Positions 1 through 8,200 of a stretch of DNA of 64,000 nucleotides are shown piece by piece. The DNA comes from Pseudomonas batumici (GTDB lineage: Bacteria; Pseudomonadota; Gammaproteobacteria; Pseudomonadales; Pseudomonadaceae), in NCBI RefSeq assembly GCF_000820515.1, contig NZ_JXDG01000020.1, forward strand, positions 62,001 through 126,000. Reading direction: 5' to 3'. Every line of letters begins with the position of its first letter. Position 1 is the stretch's first letter. Made by a program: the position numbers and the translations under genes. Below the pieces are notes generated by a model, which was not told the DNA's origin, ran no database searches, and saw only the letters and a program-made list of their open reading frames with translations.

Positions 1-140
1 ATCGGCTTGCCGCCGCCGCTGTTCAAGGCATCGAGGAACGCCTGGGTGTTGTGCTCGACCCCGGCGACATCGGCGGCGAAGGCACCCTGGACGGACAGCG
101 CGAGCAGGGTACCGGTCAGGACTTTGCTGAAAGTGTTCAT
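1..140 (-). CDS. N-terminus of a secreted alpha/beta-hydrolase-like protein (partial)
   Basis: Only the first 46 codons are inside the window; the gene runs off its left edge. The visible protein starts MNTFSKVLTGTLLALS and has a typical Sec signal peptide (basic start, hydrophobic core, cleavage likely after AFA-A near residue 23), so the mature product is exported. The stretch after the signal (DVAGVEHNTQAFLDALN) resembles the start of the alpha/beta hydrolases that lie next to ohr in many Pseudomonas; that match is from memory and no catalytic motif is in view. It is 26 bp downstream of ohr on the same strand and may be co-transcribed with it. Confidence 0.6.
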   Translation of the reverse strand, partial: MNTFSKVLTGTLLALSVQGAFAADVAGVEHNTQAFLDALNSGGGKP

Positions 141-166
141 GTTCGGATCCTCAGGTGGCAGCGCGG

Positions 167-586
167 TTAGACGGTGACGTGCAGGCGTACGTCGACGTTG
201 CCACGGGTGGCGTTGGAGTACGGGCAGACCTGGTGGGCCGCCTCGACCAGGCTCTGCGCGTCGGCTTGTTCCAGGCCCGGCAGGCTGATGTGCAGGTCGA
301 TATCCAGGCCGAAACCACCGGGGATCTGGCCGATGCCGACATGGGCGGTGATCGAGGCGTCGGCTGGGATCTGCCGCTTGCTCTGGCCGGCAACGAATTT
401 CAGCGCGCCGATGAAGCAGGCCGAGTAACCGGCGGCGAACAGTTGTTCCGGGTTGGTCGCCGCGCCGCCGGCACCGCCGAGTTCTTTCGGGGTGGCGAGC
501 TTGACGTCGAGAATCTGGTCGCTGGAAACAGCACGGCCGTCACGGCCACCGGTGGAGGTTGCGATTGCGGTATAGAGCGTTTGCAT
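167..586 (-). CDS. ohr: Organic hydroperoxide resistance protein Ohr
   Basis: 139 aa, the usual Ohr/OsmC length. Ohr is a cytosolic thiol peroxidase that reduces fatty-acid and other organic hydroperoxides, with lipoylated protein as electron donor. Both redox cysteines are present: Cys57 in GYSACF (peroxidatic) and Cys121 in HQVCPYSNATRGN (resolving). The N-terminal signature LYTAIATSTGGRDGRA and the NPEQLFAAGYSACF block are diagnostic. Its regulator gene ohrR lies upstream on the same strand, separated by about 420 bp that contain REP sequences, so ohr has its own promoter. A TTGCGCGCAA palindrome at 674-683 is a candidate operator. Confidence 0.95.
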   Translation of the reverse strand: MQTLYTAIATSTGGRDGRAVSSDQILDVKLATPKELGGAGGAATNPEQLFAAGYSACFIGALKFVAGQSKRQIPADASITAHVGIGQIPGGFGLDIDLHISLPGLEQADAQSLVEAAHQVCPYSNATRGNVDVRLHVTV

Positions 587-616
587 GATGAGCCTCGTCG
601 TTTCAGGGTGGTGTTG

Positions 617-690
617 TTTGCGCTAAATGTTTGCGCGTTAACTAACTGCAGATAAATGTAATCCGCAAATATTTTGCGCGCAAGATAAAT
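617..690. promoter_or_regulatory. Candidate OhrR operator region upstream of ohr
   Basis: AT-rich DNA between ohr and the REP block holds a perfect 10-bp palindrome TTGCGCGCAA (674-683) and two related TTGCGC words near 618 and 629. MarR-family OhrR proteins bind inverted repeats of this kind next to ohr. Assignment to OhrR is inference from position. Confidence 0.4.
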
Positions 691-810
691 TTTCAAAAAA
701 GATTTGAGTCGATTTTTTCGGGATGGGTCAGGTGGGGGGAGATTAGCGCTAACCGCGAGGGGGTTATCGCGCGCAAGCTCGCCCCTATAGCTAGGAGCGA
801 TCGGGCTTTT

Positions 811-985
811 CTGTAGGAGCTGGCTTGCCAGCGATGAGGCCTGTGAGTCCTGTGTCGTCTATTCGGTCGCCATCGTCGGAACGCCGCCCGCAGCAAGCCG
901 GCTCCCACAGAAAGGTGTTCCACCGCGAAGAAATTGCCGTGCCCGGCCCCCGTGTAGGAGCCAGCTTGCTGGCGATCAGCGCGAA
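811..985. repeat. REP palindromes between ohr and ohrR
   Basis: A doublet of Pseudomonas REP units faces inward (CTGTAGGAGCTGGCTTGCCAGCGAT near 811, CAGCAAGCCGGCTCCCACAG ending at 910), followed by a single unit GTAGGAGCCAGCTTGCTGGCGAT near 953-976. Such extragenic palindromes recur in at least ten other gaps of this window. Confidence 0.8.
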
Positions 986-1004
986 GCGCTGAAAAAAAGC
1001 GGAA

Positions 1005-1457
1005 TCAGAGGCTGTCTTGCAGATGTCCGCGCAAGGCCACCAGCTCGGCCTGAAGGGCGCGCAGACGTTCCAGTGAGTCGCCGCTGGCGGCGAGAATGCA
1101 TTGCGGGATGCCGCGGGCCTGTTCGCGCAAGGCCCGGCCCTGTTCGGTCAACTTGACTATGACCACGCGCTCATCCTCCTTGCTCCGGGTCCGGCTCAGC
1201 AGCCCCTCGGTTTCGAGGCGCTTGAGCAGCGGGGTCAGGGAGCCCGGATCGGTCAGCAGTCGCGTGCTGATCTCGCCCACGGTCAGACCGTCCTTTTCCC
1301 AGAGCACCATCATCGCCAGGTATTGCGGGTAGGTCAGGTTGAGGGCCTGGAGCAGGGGTTTGTAGACCTTGGTCATCAACAACGAGGTGGAGTGCAGGGC
1401 AAAGCACACCTGGTTGTCCAGGAGCAGGTCGTCACAGTTGTCGCGGTTGCTGGTCAT
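1005..1457 (-). CDS. ohrR: MarR-family organic-peroxide sensor OhrR
   Basis: 150 aa from the ATG at 1457. A longer in-frame extension exists but precedes the conserved OhrR start and is rejected. The winged HTH lies at about residues 45-110. Cys18 in DNQVCFALHS is the conserved reactive cysteine whose oxidation releases DNA. A second cysteine, Cys120 (GIPQC), could act as resolving residue as in 2-Cys OhrR proteins. It represses ohr in the absence of organic peroxide. It sits about 420 bp upstream of ohr, same strand, with REPs between. Confidence 0.9.
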   Translation of the reverse strand: MTSNRDNCDDLLLDNQVCFALHSTSLLMTKVYKPLLQALNLTYPQYLAMMVLWEKDGLTVGEISTRLLTDPGSLTPLLKRLETEGLLSRTRSKEDERVVIVKLTEQGRALREQARGIPQCILAASGDSLERLRALQAELVALRGHLQDSL

Positions 1458-1530
1458 CACTAAAGCCTTGTGCGTTACGTTCGATGAATCTAGCGGCCGA
1501 ATCTTTAATGCGCCAGAGAATTTTCCCAGC

Positions 1531-2487
1531 CTAGTGTCGTCCCAGGCCGCTTTGCAGGGCCAGGTCCCAAGGCGGCACGGGACTGAAGCGGCTTTTGAGG
1601 AACTCCAGCAGCAGGCGGCTGCGGGAGTTGGCCGGTTGTTCCAGGCGCAGCGCATAGACGCCGGAGCTTTCCGGCGCCGGCAGGCCGTTTTCGCAGAACA
1701 GCGGCAGCAGTTCACCGCGCAGCAGGTGTTCGCTGGCCAGCCACGTCGGCAAATGGGCGATGCCCAGCCCGGCCAGGGCTCCGGACAGCAGCGCCTCGGC
1801 GTTGTTCGAGGTCATGCGCATACGTGGCGGGCGATGCAGCCGCATCTGGCCGTCCTGGGTGAATCGCCAGGCCATGAACGGGGCCAGCGCATCCCAGTCC
1901 AGGCCGTCATGTTCGCTCAACTCGCTGGGATGAAGCGGCGTGCCGCGACTTTTCAGGTAGGCCGGGCTGGCACAGGCGATCCGCACGATGCTCGCCAAGG
2001 GGGTTGCCACCAGCCGCGTATCGGCCATTTGTCCGGCTCGCAGCACCAGGTCGACCTTGCCCAGGTTGGAGCCCTGCATGTCGACGAAACTGTCGATCAG
2101 GTGCAGTTGTACATCCAGGCCCGGGTACCCGGTGAGGAAGTCGGCGATGGCCGGTGCCAGGTGGCGGCGACCGAAAGCCGCGGGGGCGTCGACCCGGATC
2201 AGGCCCTCGGGGGCGTTGCTCAGGGAAACCGCCTCGGCTCGGGCCAGGCGCAGTTCGGCGACGATCCGCCGGGCCCGTTCGGCGAACGCCAGGCCGGCGG
2301 GCGTGGCCCGGACCGCATGGGTGCTGCGAATGAACAGGCGGCTGCCGACCGAGCTTTCCAGGCTGTCGATCCGGCGTGCCACGGCGGACGGGGTCAGCGG
2401 GTGGAGGCGGGAGGCGGCGGAAAAACTGCCGGTTTCCAGGACATCGAGAAACAGGCCGAGTTGATCGGTCAGGGTCGTAGGGTTCAT
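1531..2487 (-). CDS. LysR-family transcriptional regulator
   Basis: 318 aa from the ATG at 2487. The N-terminal HTH (residues about 5-65: LFLDVLETGSFSAASRLHPLTPSAVARRIDSLE) is followed by a periplasmic-binding-protein-like effector domain (about 90-300). It is divergent from the TauE/SafE permease gene at 2593 with about 105 bp between the starts, the usual layout for a LysR regulator controlling its neighbour and itself. The effector is unknown; an anion or sulfonate carried by the permease is possible but not shown. The longer in-frame ORF reaching 3183 runs antisense through the permease gene and is not used. Confidence 0.85.
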   Translation of the reverse strand: MNPTTLTDQLGLFLDVLETGSFSAASRLHPLTPSAVARRIDSLESSVGSRLFIRSTHAVRATPAGLAFAERARRIVAELRLARAEAVSLSNAPEGLIRVDAPAAFGRRHLAPAIADFLTGYPGLDVQLHLIDSFVDMQGSNLGKVDLVLRAGQMADTRLVATPLASIVRIACASPAYLKSRGTPLHPSELSEHDGLDWDALAPFMAWRFTQDGQMRLHRPPRMRMTSNNAEALLSGALAGLGIAHLPTWLASEHLLRGELLPLFCENGLPAPESSGVYALRLEQPANSRSRLLLEFLKSRFSPVPPWDLALQSGLGRH

Positions 2488-2592
2488 CAGTGTTTGCTTG
2501 TGCGAGATTGGCATAGCCATTGTGCGTTGCTGTGCGTTTCCGCGCCAGAGAGGACTGAGTAGCATGAAGGCCATGTGAGTGGGGAGACGGCT

Positions 2593-3342
2593 GTGGTCGA
2601 ATTGATTGAGTATTTGTTGCTGGGCCTCGTGATGGGCGGGGTGGGCGGTATCTTCGGCATTGGCGGCGGCATGATCGCGATTCCGGTGCTGGGCATCCTG
2701 TTCGGCCTGGACCAGCAGTTGGCCCAGGGCACGGCACTGGTGATGGTGGTGCCCAATGTCGTGCTGGCGCTGCATCGCTATAACCAGCGCAATCGCATCG
2801 AGTTGCGCCACGCGCTGCCACTGGTGCTGATGAGTTTCTGTTTTGCCTGGCTCGGCGCCCTGTGGGCGGTGGGGCTGGATCCGCGCAGCATGCGCCTGGG
2901 CTTTGTCGGTTTCCTGCTGGCGCTGGCGCTTTTCTACCTGGTGCGCCTGTTCATGGCGCCTGCCGAGGTGTTGGCGCAGATGCGTTACCCCTGGCCGTGG
3001 CTGGGGGTGCTGGGCGCAGCGTCCGGTACCATGGGGGGCTTGTTCGGGGTCGGTGGGGCGGTGGTGGCCACGCCATTCCTGACCAATGTCTTCGGCACTT
3101 CGCAGGTGGTGGCCCAGGGGCTGTCGCTGGCCCTGGCGTTGCCGAGCACCAGCGTGACGCTGGTGACTTACGCGGTTCATCACGAGGTGGACTGGCGCAT
3201 GGGCATCCCCATGGCCATCGGCGGCCTGATGAGTATCAGCTGGGGGGTGAAGGTGGCCTACGCCTTGCCCGAGAAAGTCTTGCGCGGCCTGTTTTGCGTT
3301 TATCTGGTACTTGGCGCGCTGTTGCTCGGCCTTAAAGTTTGA
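2593..3342 (+). CDS. TauE/SafE-family (TSUP) membrane permease
   Basis: 249 aa from GTG 2593, which has a GGGGAG ribosome site six bases upstream; GTG 2575 would add six residues. Eight or so hydrophobic segments are seen. Glycine-rich loops occur twice at equivalent places in the two half-repeats (GGVGGIFGIGGGMIAIPVLG near residue 12, GTMGGLFGVGGAVVATPFL near 145), the hallmark of the family, which moves sulfite, sulfoacetate and similar small anions. It is divergent from a LysR gene and overlaps the next LysR gene tail-to-tail by 11 bp. Substrate not known. Confidence 0.85.
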   Translation: MVELIEYLLLGLVMGGVGGIFGIGGGMIAIPVLGILFGLDQQLAQGTALVMVVPNVVLALHRYNQRNRIELRHALPLVLMSFCFAWLGALWAVGLDPRSMRLGFVGFLLALALFYLVRLFMAPAEVLAQMRYPWPWLGVLGAASGTMGGLFGVGGAVVATPFLTNVFGTSQVVAQGLSLALALPSTSVTLVTYAVHHEVDWRMGIPMAIGGLMSISWGVKVAYALPEKVLRGLFCVYLVLGALLLGLKV

Positions 3343-4213
3343 AGCCCTCGACGATGTGCTCGGCCAGGCATTCGGTGATCGGCGAGGGTTTGTTCAGGTT
3401 GCGCACCAGCATGATGTTGAGCATGGGCAGCTGGGGCAGGTTTTCGGCTTCGCCCAGAATTCGCCAGTCCTGGGGGATCAGGCTTTCCAGCAGGGCGGTC
3501 ATCGCCAACCCTGCACTGACCACCGCCATGATCGCCGCCAGACTCGGGCTGTTGTAGGCCAGGCGATAGTTCCGATCGCGGGCGTCCAGCGCATTGCAGG
3601 CCCATTCGGTGCAGAAGCAATCGGTACCGGACATCGCCAATGGCAGCGTCGCCTGTTCGTGAACGGCAAAACACTGGGCTTCGGCCCAGACCAGACGTTC
3701 CTGGCGCAGCAGTTGACCGAGTTCGTTGCCCGGCTTGCGGGTGACGATGGTCAGGTCCAGGTCCTGGCGTTGCAGCAACTGCGTGGAGGATTCGCAGTTC
3801 ACTTCGATCTGGATCAGCGGATAGAACTGCGCGAAGCGCGACAGGATGCCCGGTAGGAAGCGCATCACATAGTCATCCGGCACCCCGATGCGCACCAGCC
3901 CGACCATATGCGGTTCGCGCAGGGTGTTGAACACTTCGCTGTGCAGTTTCAGGATCCGCCGGGCATAGCCGAGCAGGACCTGGCCTTCGGCGGTCAGCCG
4001 CACCTGGCGCCCGTCACGCTCGAACAGCTGGCGCTTGAGTACATCCTCTTCCAGGCGTTTCATCTGCATGCTGACGGCCGATTGCGTGCGGTTGACCAGT
4101 TCGCCGGCCTTGGTAAAGCCGCCTTGATCGGCAATCGCGACAAAGGTGCGCAGGACGTCGGTATCGATGCTCGGGTAGCTGGACAATTCATCAATCTCCG
4201 AGATGTATTTCAT
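3332..4213 (-). CDS. LysR-family transcriptional regulator
   Basis: 293 aa from the ATG at 4213 (another ATG lies three codons upstream at 4222). HTH at residues about 16-75 (IDTDVLRTFVAIADQGGFTKAGELVNRTQSAVSMQMKRLE), then a substrate-binding domain with the typical LVRIGVPDDYVMRFLPGIL start near 90. It is divergent from the DUF1127 gene at 4285 with about 70 bp between, so it probably regulates that gene. Effector unknown. Confidence 0.87.
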   Translation of the reverse strand: MKYISEIDELSSYPSIDTDVLRTFVAIADQGGFTKAGELVNRTQSAVSMQMKRLEEDVLKRQLFERDGRQVRLTAEGQVLLGYARRILKLHSEVFNTLREPHMVGLVRIGVPDDYVMRFLPGILSRFAQFYPLIQIEVNCESSTQLLQRQDLDLTIVTRKPGNELGQLLRQERLVWAEAQCFAVHEQATLPLAMSGTDCFCTEWACNALDARDRNYRLAYNSPSLAAIMAVVSAGLAMTALLESLIPQDWRILGEAENLPQLPMLNIMLVRNLNKPSPITECLAEHIVEGFKL

Positions 4214-4284
4214 AAGAAACATTCGTTGGATTGATCTTAGCTCCAGGTACAGACTTTAGTCATCCCCAACAGGAGGGCTGGATG

Positions 4285-4512
4285 ATGAAAGGTCAAAGAG
4301 GGTATGTGCTGATCGGTGGTGCCTCGCACCCGCTGCTGTCGCTGCGGGCCTTGTGGCAACGGATTGTCCGTTGGCACGAGGTGGCGCGCGAGCGCCGGGT
4401 GCTGGCGGCATTGAATGACGACGCACTCAAGGACATGGGGCTCAGTCGCGCCGATGTCGAGCAGGAAACCCACCAGCATTTCTGGAGCGATCCGCTGGGC
4501 AAGGGCCGTTGA
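4285..4512 (+). CDS. Small DUF1127 protein
   Basis: 75 aa. The Shine-Dalgarno AGGAGGG at 4271-4277 places the start at ATG 4285 (seven-base spacer) rather than the adjacent ATG 4282. The C-terminal half carries the DUF1127 (YjiS-like) signature: RERRVLAALNDDALKDMGLSRADVEQE. Members are small basic proteins. Some are linked to RNA turnover and phosphate or C/N metabolism in alphaproteobacteria, but the Pseudomonas members are uncharacterised. It is divergent from a LysR gene that likely controls it. Confidence 0.85.
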   Translation: MKGQRGYVLIGGASHPLLSLRALWQRIVRWHEVARERRVLAALNDDALKDMGLSRADVEQETHQHFWSDPLGKGR

Positions 4513-4572
4513 TCCGGTGCTACACAAGCGGGGGACGACTGCGGTAATTTGCGGGTTCACAAGGAGACGTGC

Positions 4573-5787
4573 ATGCCCGCAGACCAGTCGTTTTCGTTGA
4601 AGCAAGCCCGGCGCCTGGCGCTGGCGGCCCAGGGTTTCCAGGGGCGCAAAAACCAGGCGTCGATCAAGCCCGCGCAGGTCAACCGGCTGATCGAACGCCT
4701 GGGCGTGCTGCAGATCGATTCGGTCAATGCGCTGGTGCGTTCCCATTACCTGCCGCTGTTCTCGCGGCTGGGTAACTATTCCCCCGACCTGCTGGACCAG
4801 GCCGCCTGGAGCCAGGGGCGGCGGCGCACCTTGTTCGAATACTGGGGGCATGAAGCGTCGCTGCTGCCGATGTCGCTGTATCCGCTGATGCGCTGGCGCA
4901 TGCAGCGGGCGTCCCGTGGCGAGGGGATCTATCAGCAGATGGCGCGTTTCGGTCGCGAGCAGCAGGCGACCATTCGCCGGGTGTTGGCGGTGGTCGAGGC
5001 ACAGGGCGCGTTGGGCGCGGGCAGTCTGTCGAGCCGCGAGGAAAAGGCCGGTCCCTGGTGGGACTGGAGCGCTGAAAAGCATGCGCTGGAATGGCTGTTC
5101 GCCGCCGGTGAAGTAACGGTGGCCGGACGCCGGGGCTTCGAGCGACTCTACGATTTGCCCGAGCGGGTGATTCCCTCGGCGGTGCTCGAACAGCCGCCGG
5201 TCGACGAGGCTGAGGCCCAGCGCGGTTTGTTGCGTCAGGCCGCGACGGCCCTCGGGGTGGCGACGGAGAAAGACCTGCGCGACTACTTCCGGTTGGATCC
5301 GGCCGACAGCCGCGCACGCTTGGCCGAGCTGCTGGAGGCGGGTGAGGTGCAGGTTTGTGAAGTGCAGGGCTGGCGTCAGCCGGCGTATTGTCCGGCACAG
5401 GTCACGCTGCCGCGCAAGGTGGATGTCAGTGCCTTGCTGTCGCCGTTCGACTCACTGATCTGGGAGCGCAGTCGGACCGAGCGGTTGTTCGATTTCCGTT
5501 ATCGCTTGGAAATCTATACGCCGCGGCACAAGCGGGTGTATGGCTATTACGTGTTGCCGTTCCTGCACGGCGAACGGATCGCCGCGCGGGTCGATCTGCG
5601 CGCCGAACGGGCATCGGGACGTCTGGCCGTGCATGCGGTACATGAGGAAGAGCAGGGGCTGGACGAGGCGGGGATGGCGGCGTTGGCTGTCAGTTTGCGG
5701 CAGTTGGCCGATTGGCTGGGCTTGCCGGATATCCAGCTCAATTGCCAGCGGGCCAGTGCCCAGCGGTTGCGCGGGTTGCTTCTGTAG
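4573..5787 (+). CDS. YcaQ/AlkX-like winged-helix DNA glycosylase family protein
   Basis: 404 aa from ATG 4573, preceded by AAGGAGA at 4561. The family (HTH_42 superfamily) includes E. coli YcaQ/AlkX, which unhooks interstrand crosslinks, and the antibiotic self-resistance glycosylase AlkZ. The catalytic QxD motif typical of the YcaQ type is visible as LQIDS (Gln47, Asp49), followed by NALVRSHYLPLFSRLG. Winged-helix modules fill the middle (about 100-300) and a beta-barrel-like end closes it (SPFDSLIWERSRTERLFDF near 290). Likely role: repair of bulky or crosslinked alkylated bases. It stands alone; no operon partner is evident. Confidence 0.82.
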   Translation: MPADQSFSLKQARRLALAAQGFQGRKNQASIKPAQVNRLIERLGVLQIDSVNALVRSHYLPLFSRLGNYSPDLLDQAAWSQGRRRTLFEYWGHEASLLPMSLYPLMRWRMQRASRGEGIYQQMARFGREQQATIRRVLAVVEAQGALGAGSLSSREEKAGPWWDWSAEKHALEWLFAAGEVTVAGRRGFERLYDLPERVIPSAVLEQPPVDEAEAQRGLLRQAATALGVATEKDLRDYFRLDPADSRARLAELLEAGEVQVCEVQGWRQPAYCPAQVTLPRKVDVSALLSPFDSLIWERSRTERLFDFRYRLEIYTPRHKRVYGYYVLPFLHGERIAARVDLRAERASGRLAVHAVHEEEQGLDEAGMAALAVSLRQLADWLGLPDIQLNCQRASAQRLRGLLL

Positions 5788-5960
5788 GGAGCGGTTTGTC
5801 AGTGATGACGGCGGTGCGGCTTGCACCGTCATCGCTGGCAAGCCAGCTCCCACAGGGTTCTGGCCCGGCGATAGGCTGCGGCGAGACACCGACCTGTGGG
5901 AGCCGGCTTGCTGGCGATAGCGGTGGTGCTGTTTGCATCGTCATCACAGGCAAGCCGCCT
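5785..5960. repeat. REP cluster between ycaQ-like gene and aroF
   Basis: REP units at about 5831-5856 (ATCGCTGGCAAGCCAGCTCC) and 5893-5920 (CTGTGGGAGCCGGCTTGCTG), plus a degenerate unit just after 5785. The block fills the convergent gap between two genes; nothing else is seen in it. Confidence 0.7.
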
Positions 5961-5964
5961 GCAC

Positions 5965-7311
5965 TTAGCGCCTTACCTGTTTCAACGTCTCGGCAATCAG
6001 AAACGCCAACTCCAGCGACTGATCAGCGTTCATCCGCGGATCGCAATGGGTGTGATAGCGATCCGACAAGCCGTCCTCGGTGATCGGCCGCGCGCCGCCG
6101 ATGCATTCGGTGACGTTCTGCCCGGTCATCTCGATATGAATCCCGCCCGCATAGCTGCCTTCGGCCTGGTGCACCTGGAAGAACTGCTTCACCTCGCTGA
6201 GAATCTGCGCGAAATCCCGGGTCTTGTAGCCGCTGCTGGCCTTGATGGTGTTGCCGTGCATCGGGTCGGAGCTCCACAGCACCTTCTTGCCTTCGCTTTC
6301 CACGGCGCGGATCAGTTGCGGCAGGTGATCGCCGACCTTGTTCGCGCCCATGCGCACGATCAGGTTCAGGCGGCCGGGATCGTTGTCCGGGTTGAGGATG
6401 TCGATCAGGCGGATCAACTCCTCGGTGTTCATGCTCGGACCGACCTTGACCCCGATCGGGTTGTTCACCCCGCGCAGGAACTCGACGTGGGCACCGTCGA
6501 GCTGGCGGGTGCGGTCGCCGATCCAGAGCATGTGCGCCGAGCAATCGTAGAAGTCGTTGGTCAGGCTGTCGCGCCGCACGAAGGCTTCTTCGTAGTTCAG
6601 CAGCAGTGCCTCGTGGGCGGTGAAAAAGCTGGTTTCGCGCAATTGCGGCGAGCTGTCCATGCCGCAGGCGCGCATGAAGGCCAGGGTCTCGTCAATACGG
6701 TCGGCCAGTTGGCTGTATTTCTCGGCCAAGGCCGAGTTGGCGATGAAGTCCAGGTTCCACTTGTGCACCTGGTGCAGGTCGGCAAAGCCGCCCTGGGCGA
6801 AGGCGCGCAGCAGGTTCAGGGTGGCGGTGGCCTGGTGGTAGGACTGCAGCAGGCGGTCCGGGTCCGGCACGCGGCTTTTTTCGTCGAAGCCGATGCCGTT
6901 GACGATATCGCCACGGTAGGCCGGCAGGGTCACGCCGTTGATGGTTTCGTCGTTGGCCGAGCGCGGTTTGGCGAACTGGCCGGCCATGCGCCCGACCTTG
7001 ACCACCGGGCAGCCGGCGGCGAAGGTCATGACAATGGCCATTTGCAGCAGCACCTTGAAGGTGTCGCGAATCTTCGCCGCCGAGAACTCGGCGAAGCTCT
7101 CCGCGCAATCGCCGCCCTGGAGCAGGAACGCCCGGCCCTGGGTGACTTCGGCGAACTGACGGCGCAGTTCACGGGCCTCCCCGGCAAACACCAGCGGCGG
7201 ATAACTGGCCAGGCTTTGCTCGACCCGCAGCAGGTGCGCCGCGTCCGGGTACTGGGGTTGTTGCTGGATCGGCAGGGCGCGCCAGCTGTCGGGGCTCCAG
7301 GGTTGGCTCAT
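5965..7311 (-). CDS. aroF: Class II 3-deoxy-7-phosphoheptulonate (DAHP) synthase
   Basis: 448 aa from the ATG at 7311, the standard length of plant-type (class II) DAHP synthases; an in-frame ATG 33 bases earlier is rejected. The enzyme condenses phosphoenolpyruvate and erythrose-4-phosphate, the first step of the shikimate pathway. Recognisable blocks are [19 protein letters not shown] (N-terminus), [12 protein letters not shown] (near 78), [25 protein letters not shown] and [12 protein letters not shown], the last two being substrate and metal binding regions. It is a single-gene unit here with no trp or phz genes beside it, so a housekeeping role is more likely than phenazine supply. Confidence 0.93.
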   Translation of the reverse strand: MSQPWSPDSWRALPIQQQPQYPDAAHLLRVEQSLASYPPLVFAGEARELRRQFAEVTQGRAFLLQGGDCAESFAEFSAAKIRDTFKVLLQMAIVMTFAAGCPVVKVGRMAGQFAKPRSANDETINGVTLPAYRGDIVNGIGFDEKSRVPDPDRLLQSYHQATATLNLLRAFAQGGFADLHQVHKWNLDFIANSALAEKYSQLADRIDETLAFMRACGMDSSPQLRETSFFTAHEALLLNYEEAFVRRDSLTNDFYDCSAHMLWIGDRTRQLDGAHVEFLRGVNNPIGVKVGPSMNTEELIRLIDILNPDNDPGRLNLIVRMGANKVGDHLPQLIRAVESEGKKVLWSSDPMHGNTIKASSGYKTRDFAQILSEVKQFFQVHQAEGSYAGGIHIEMTGQNVTECIGGARPITEDGLSDRYHTHCDPRMNADQSLELAFLIAETLKQVRR

Positions 7312-7421
7312 CATGAACTCGAGGATTGACGGTGGGAGGCCCATGTTAGCAGCAATTAGTGCGTGACCTGCTCTGTCGGCTTGGCTGACAATTGCCGTTT
7401 TCCCGTTTGCAAGGAAATGAA

Positions 7422-8177
7422 ATGACTGAGGAGCGCGTGGAGCGCCTGCTCGCCGAAGTACACGACGCCTTCGGCATGATTCGAGTCCTTGAAGTGGACG
7501 ATTACCGCTTTCTCGAATTTGGCGATGCCATTGAGCAGAGCTGCGTATTCACCGCCGATCCCAGTTGGCTGGAATACGATTACACCCGGGCCATGCTGAT
7601 CGGTGCCTTGTGCCACGAGGCGCCGGAGAGCGCGCTGTTTCTGGGGCTGGGGGCCGGCACCCTGACCCAGGCGTGCTTGCGCTTCTTGCCGCTGGAGGAT
7701 GTCGAGGCCATCGAATTGCGCCCGGACGTACCGCGCCTGGCCATCGAATACCTGGGACTGGATGACGACCCGCGCCTGTATATCCGTGTCGGCGACGCGC
7801 TGGAGCTGTTGGAGACAGCGGAGTCGGCCGACCTGATCTTCGTCGACCTGTATACCGATGTCGGCCCCGGTGTCGGTCATCTGGCCTGGGGCTTTCTGGA
7901 GAACTGCCAGAAGAAGCTCAACCCCGGTGGCTGGCTGGTGATCAACCAATGGGCCACCGATGACGGCAAACCGCTGGGTGCGGCGTTGTTGCGCGGGCTT
8001 TATCACCGGCACTACTGGGAACTGCCGGTGAAGGAAGGCAATGTCATCCTGATCGTACCGGCGGACCTGGACCAGGCACTGGACCTGCGCGCATTGCAGG
8101 GGCGGGCCGATGAGCTGGCGCCGCGCCTGGGGTATTCGTTGCAGAGCTTGATCGGGGATATTCGGCCGGCGACCTGA
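7422..8177 (+). CDS. Spermidine-synthase-like (polyamine aminopropyltransferase fold) protein
   Basis: 251 aa from ATG 7422 with AAGGAAATGA just upstream. Rossmann-type motif [20 protein letters not shown] (near residue 70) and acidic motif [15 protein letters not shown] (near 135) match spermidine synthase-like proteins, but the N-terminal beta domain of true SpeE is short or absent. The family member in Pseudomonas is uncharacterised; a methyltransferase-like or aminopropyltransferase role is possible. It is convergent with vgrG. Its last 94 bases (8091-8184) recur on the other side of vgrG, marking this 3' end as a recombination boundary. Confidence 0.8.
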   Translation: MTEERVERLLAEVHDAFGMIRVLEVDDYRFLEFGDAIEQSCVFTADPSWLEYDYTRAMLIGALCHEAPESALFLGLGAGTLTQACLRFLPLEDVEAIELRPDVPRLAIEYLGLDDDPRLYIRVGDALELLETAESADLIFVDLYTDVGPGVGHLAWGFLENCQKKLNPGGWLVINQWATDDGKPLGAALLRGLYHRHYWELPVKEGNVILIVPADLDQALDLRALQGRADELAPRLGYSLQSLIGDIRPAT

Positions 8178-8184
8178 GTGGGTG
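8091..8184 (+). repeat. 94-bp direct repeat, copy 1 (3' end of spermidine-synthase-like gene)
   Basis: Gapless alignment with 10368-10461 shows 83 of 94 identical bases by hand count, including an uninterrupted 26-base stretch. This copy is the functional gene end. The pair brackets vgrG. Confidence 0.9.
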
Positions 8185-8200
8185 ACTGCGTGCTGGTGAT

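Noticed and set aside
811..910. CRISPR-like spacing of repeated palindromes
   Set aside because: The units are inverted REP pairs scattered over many gaps, with no regular repeat-spacer array and no cas genes.
5896..7329. 477-codon plus-strand open frame
   Set aside because: Antisense to class II DAHP synthase, which has full motif content.
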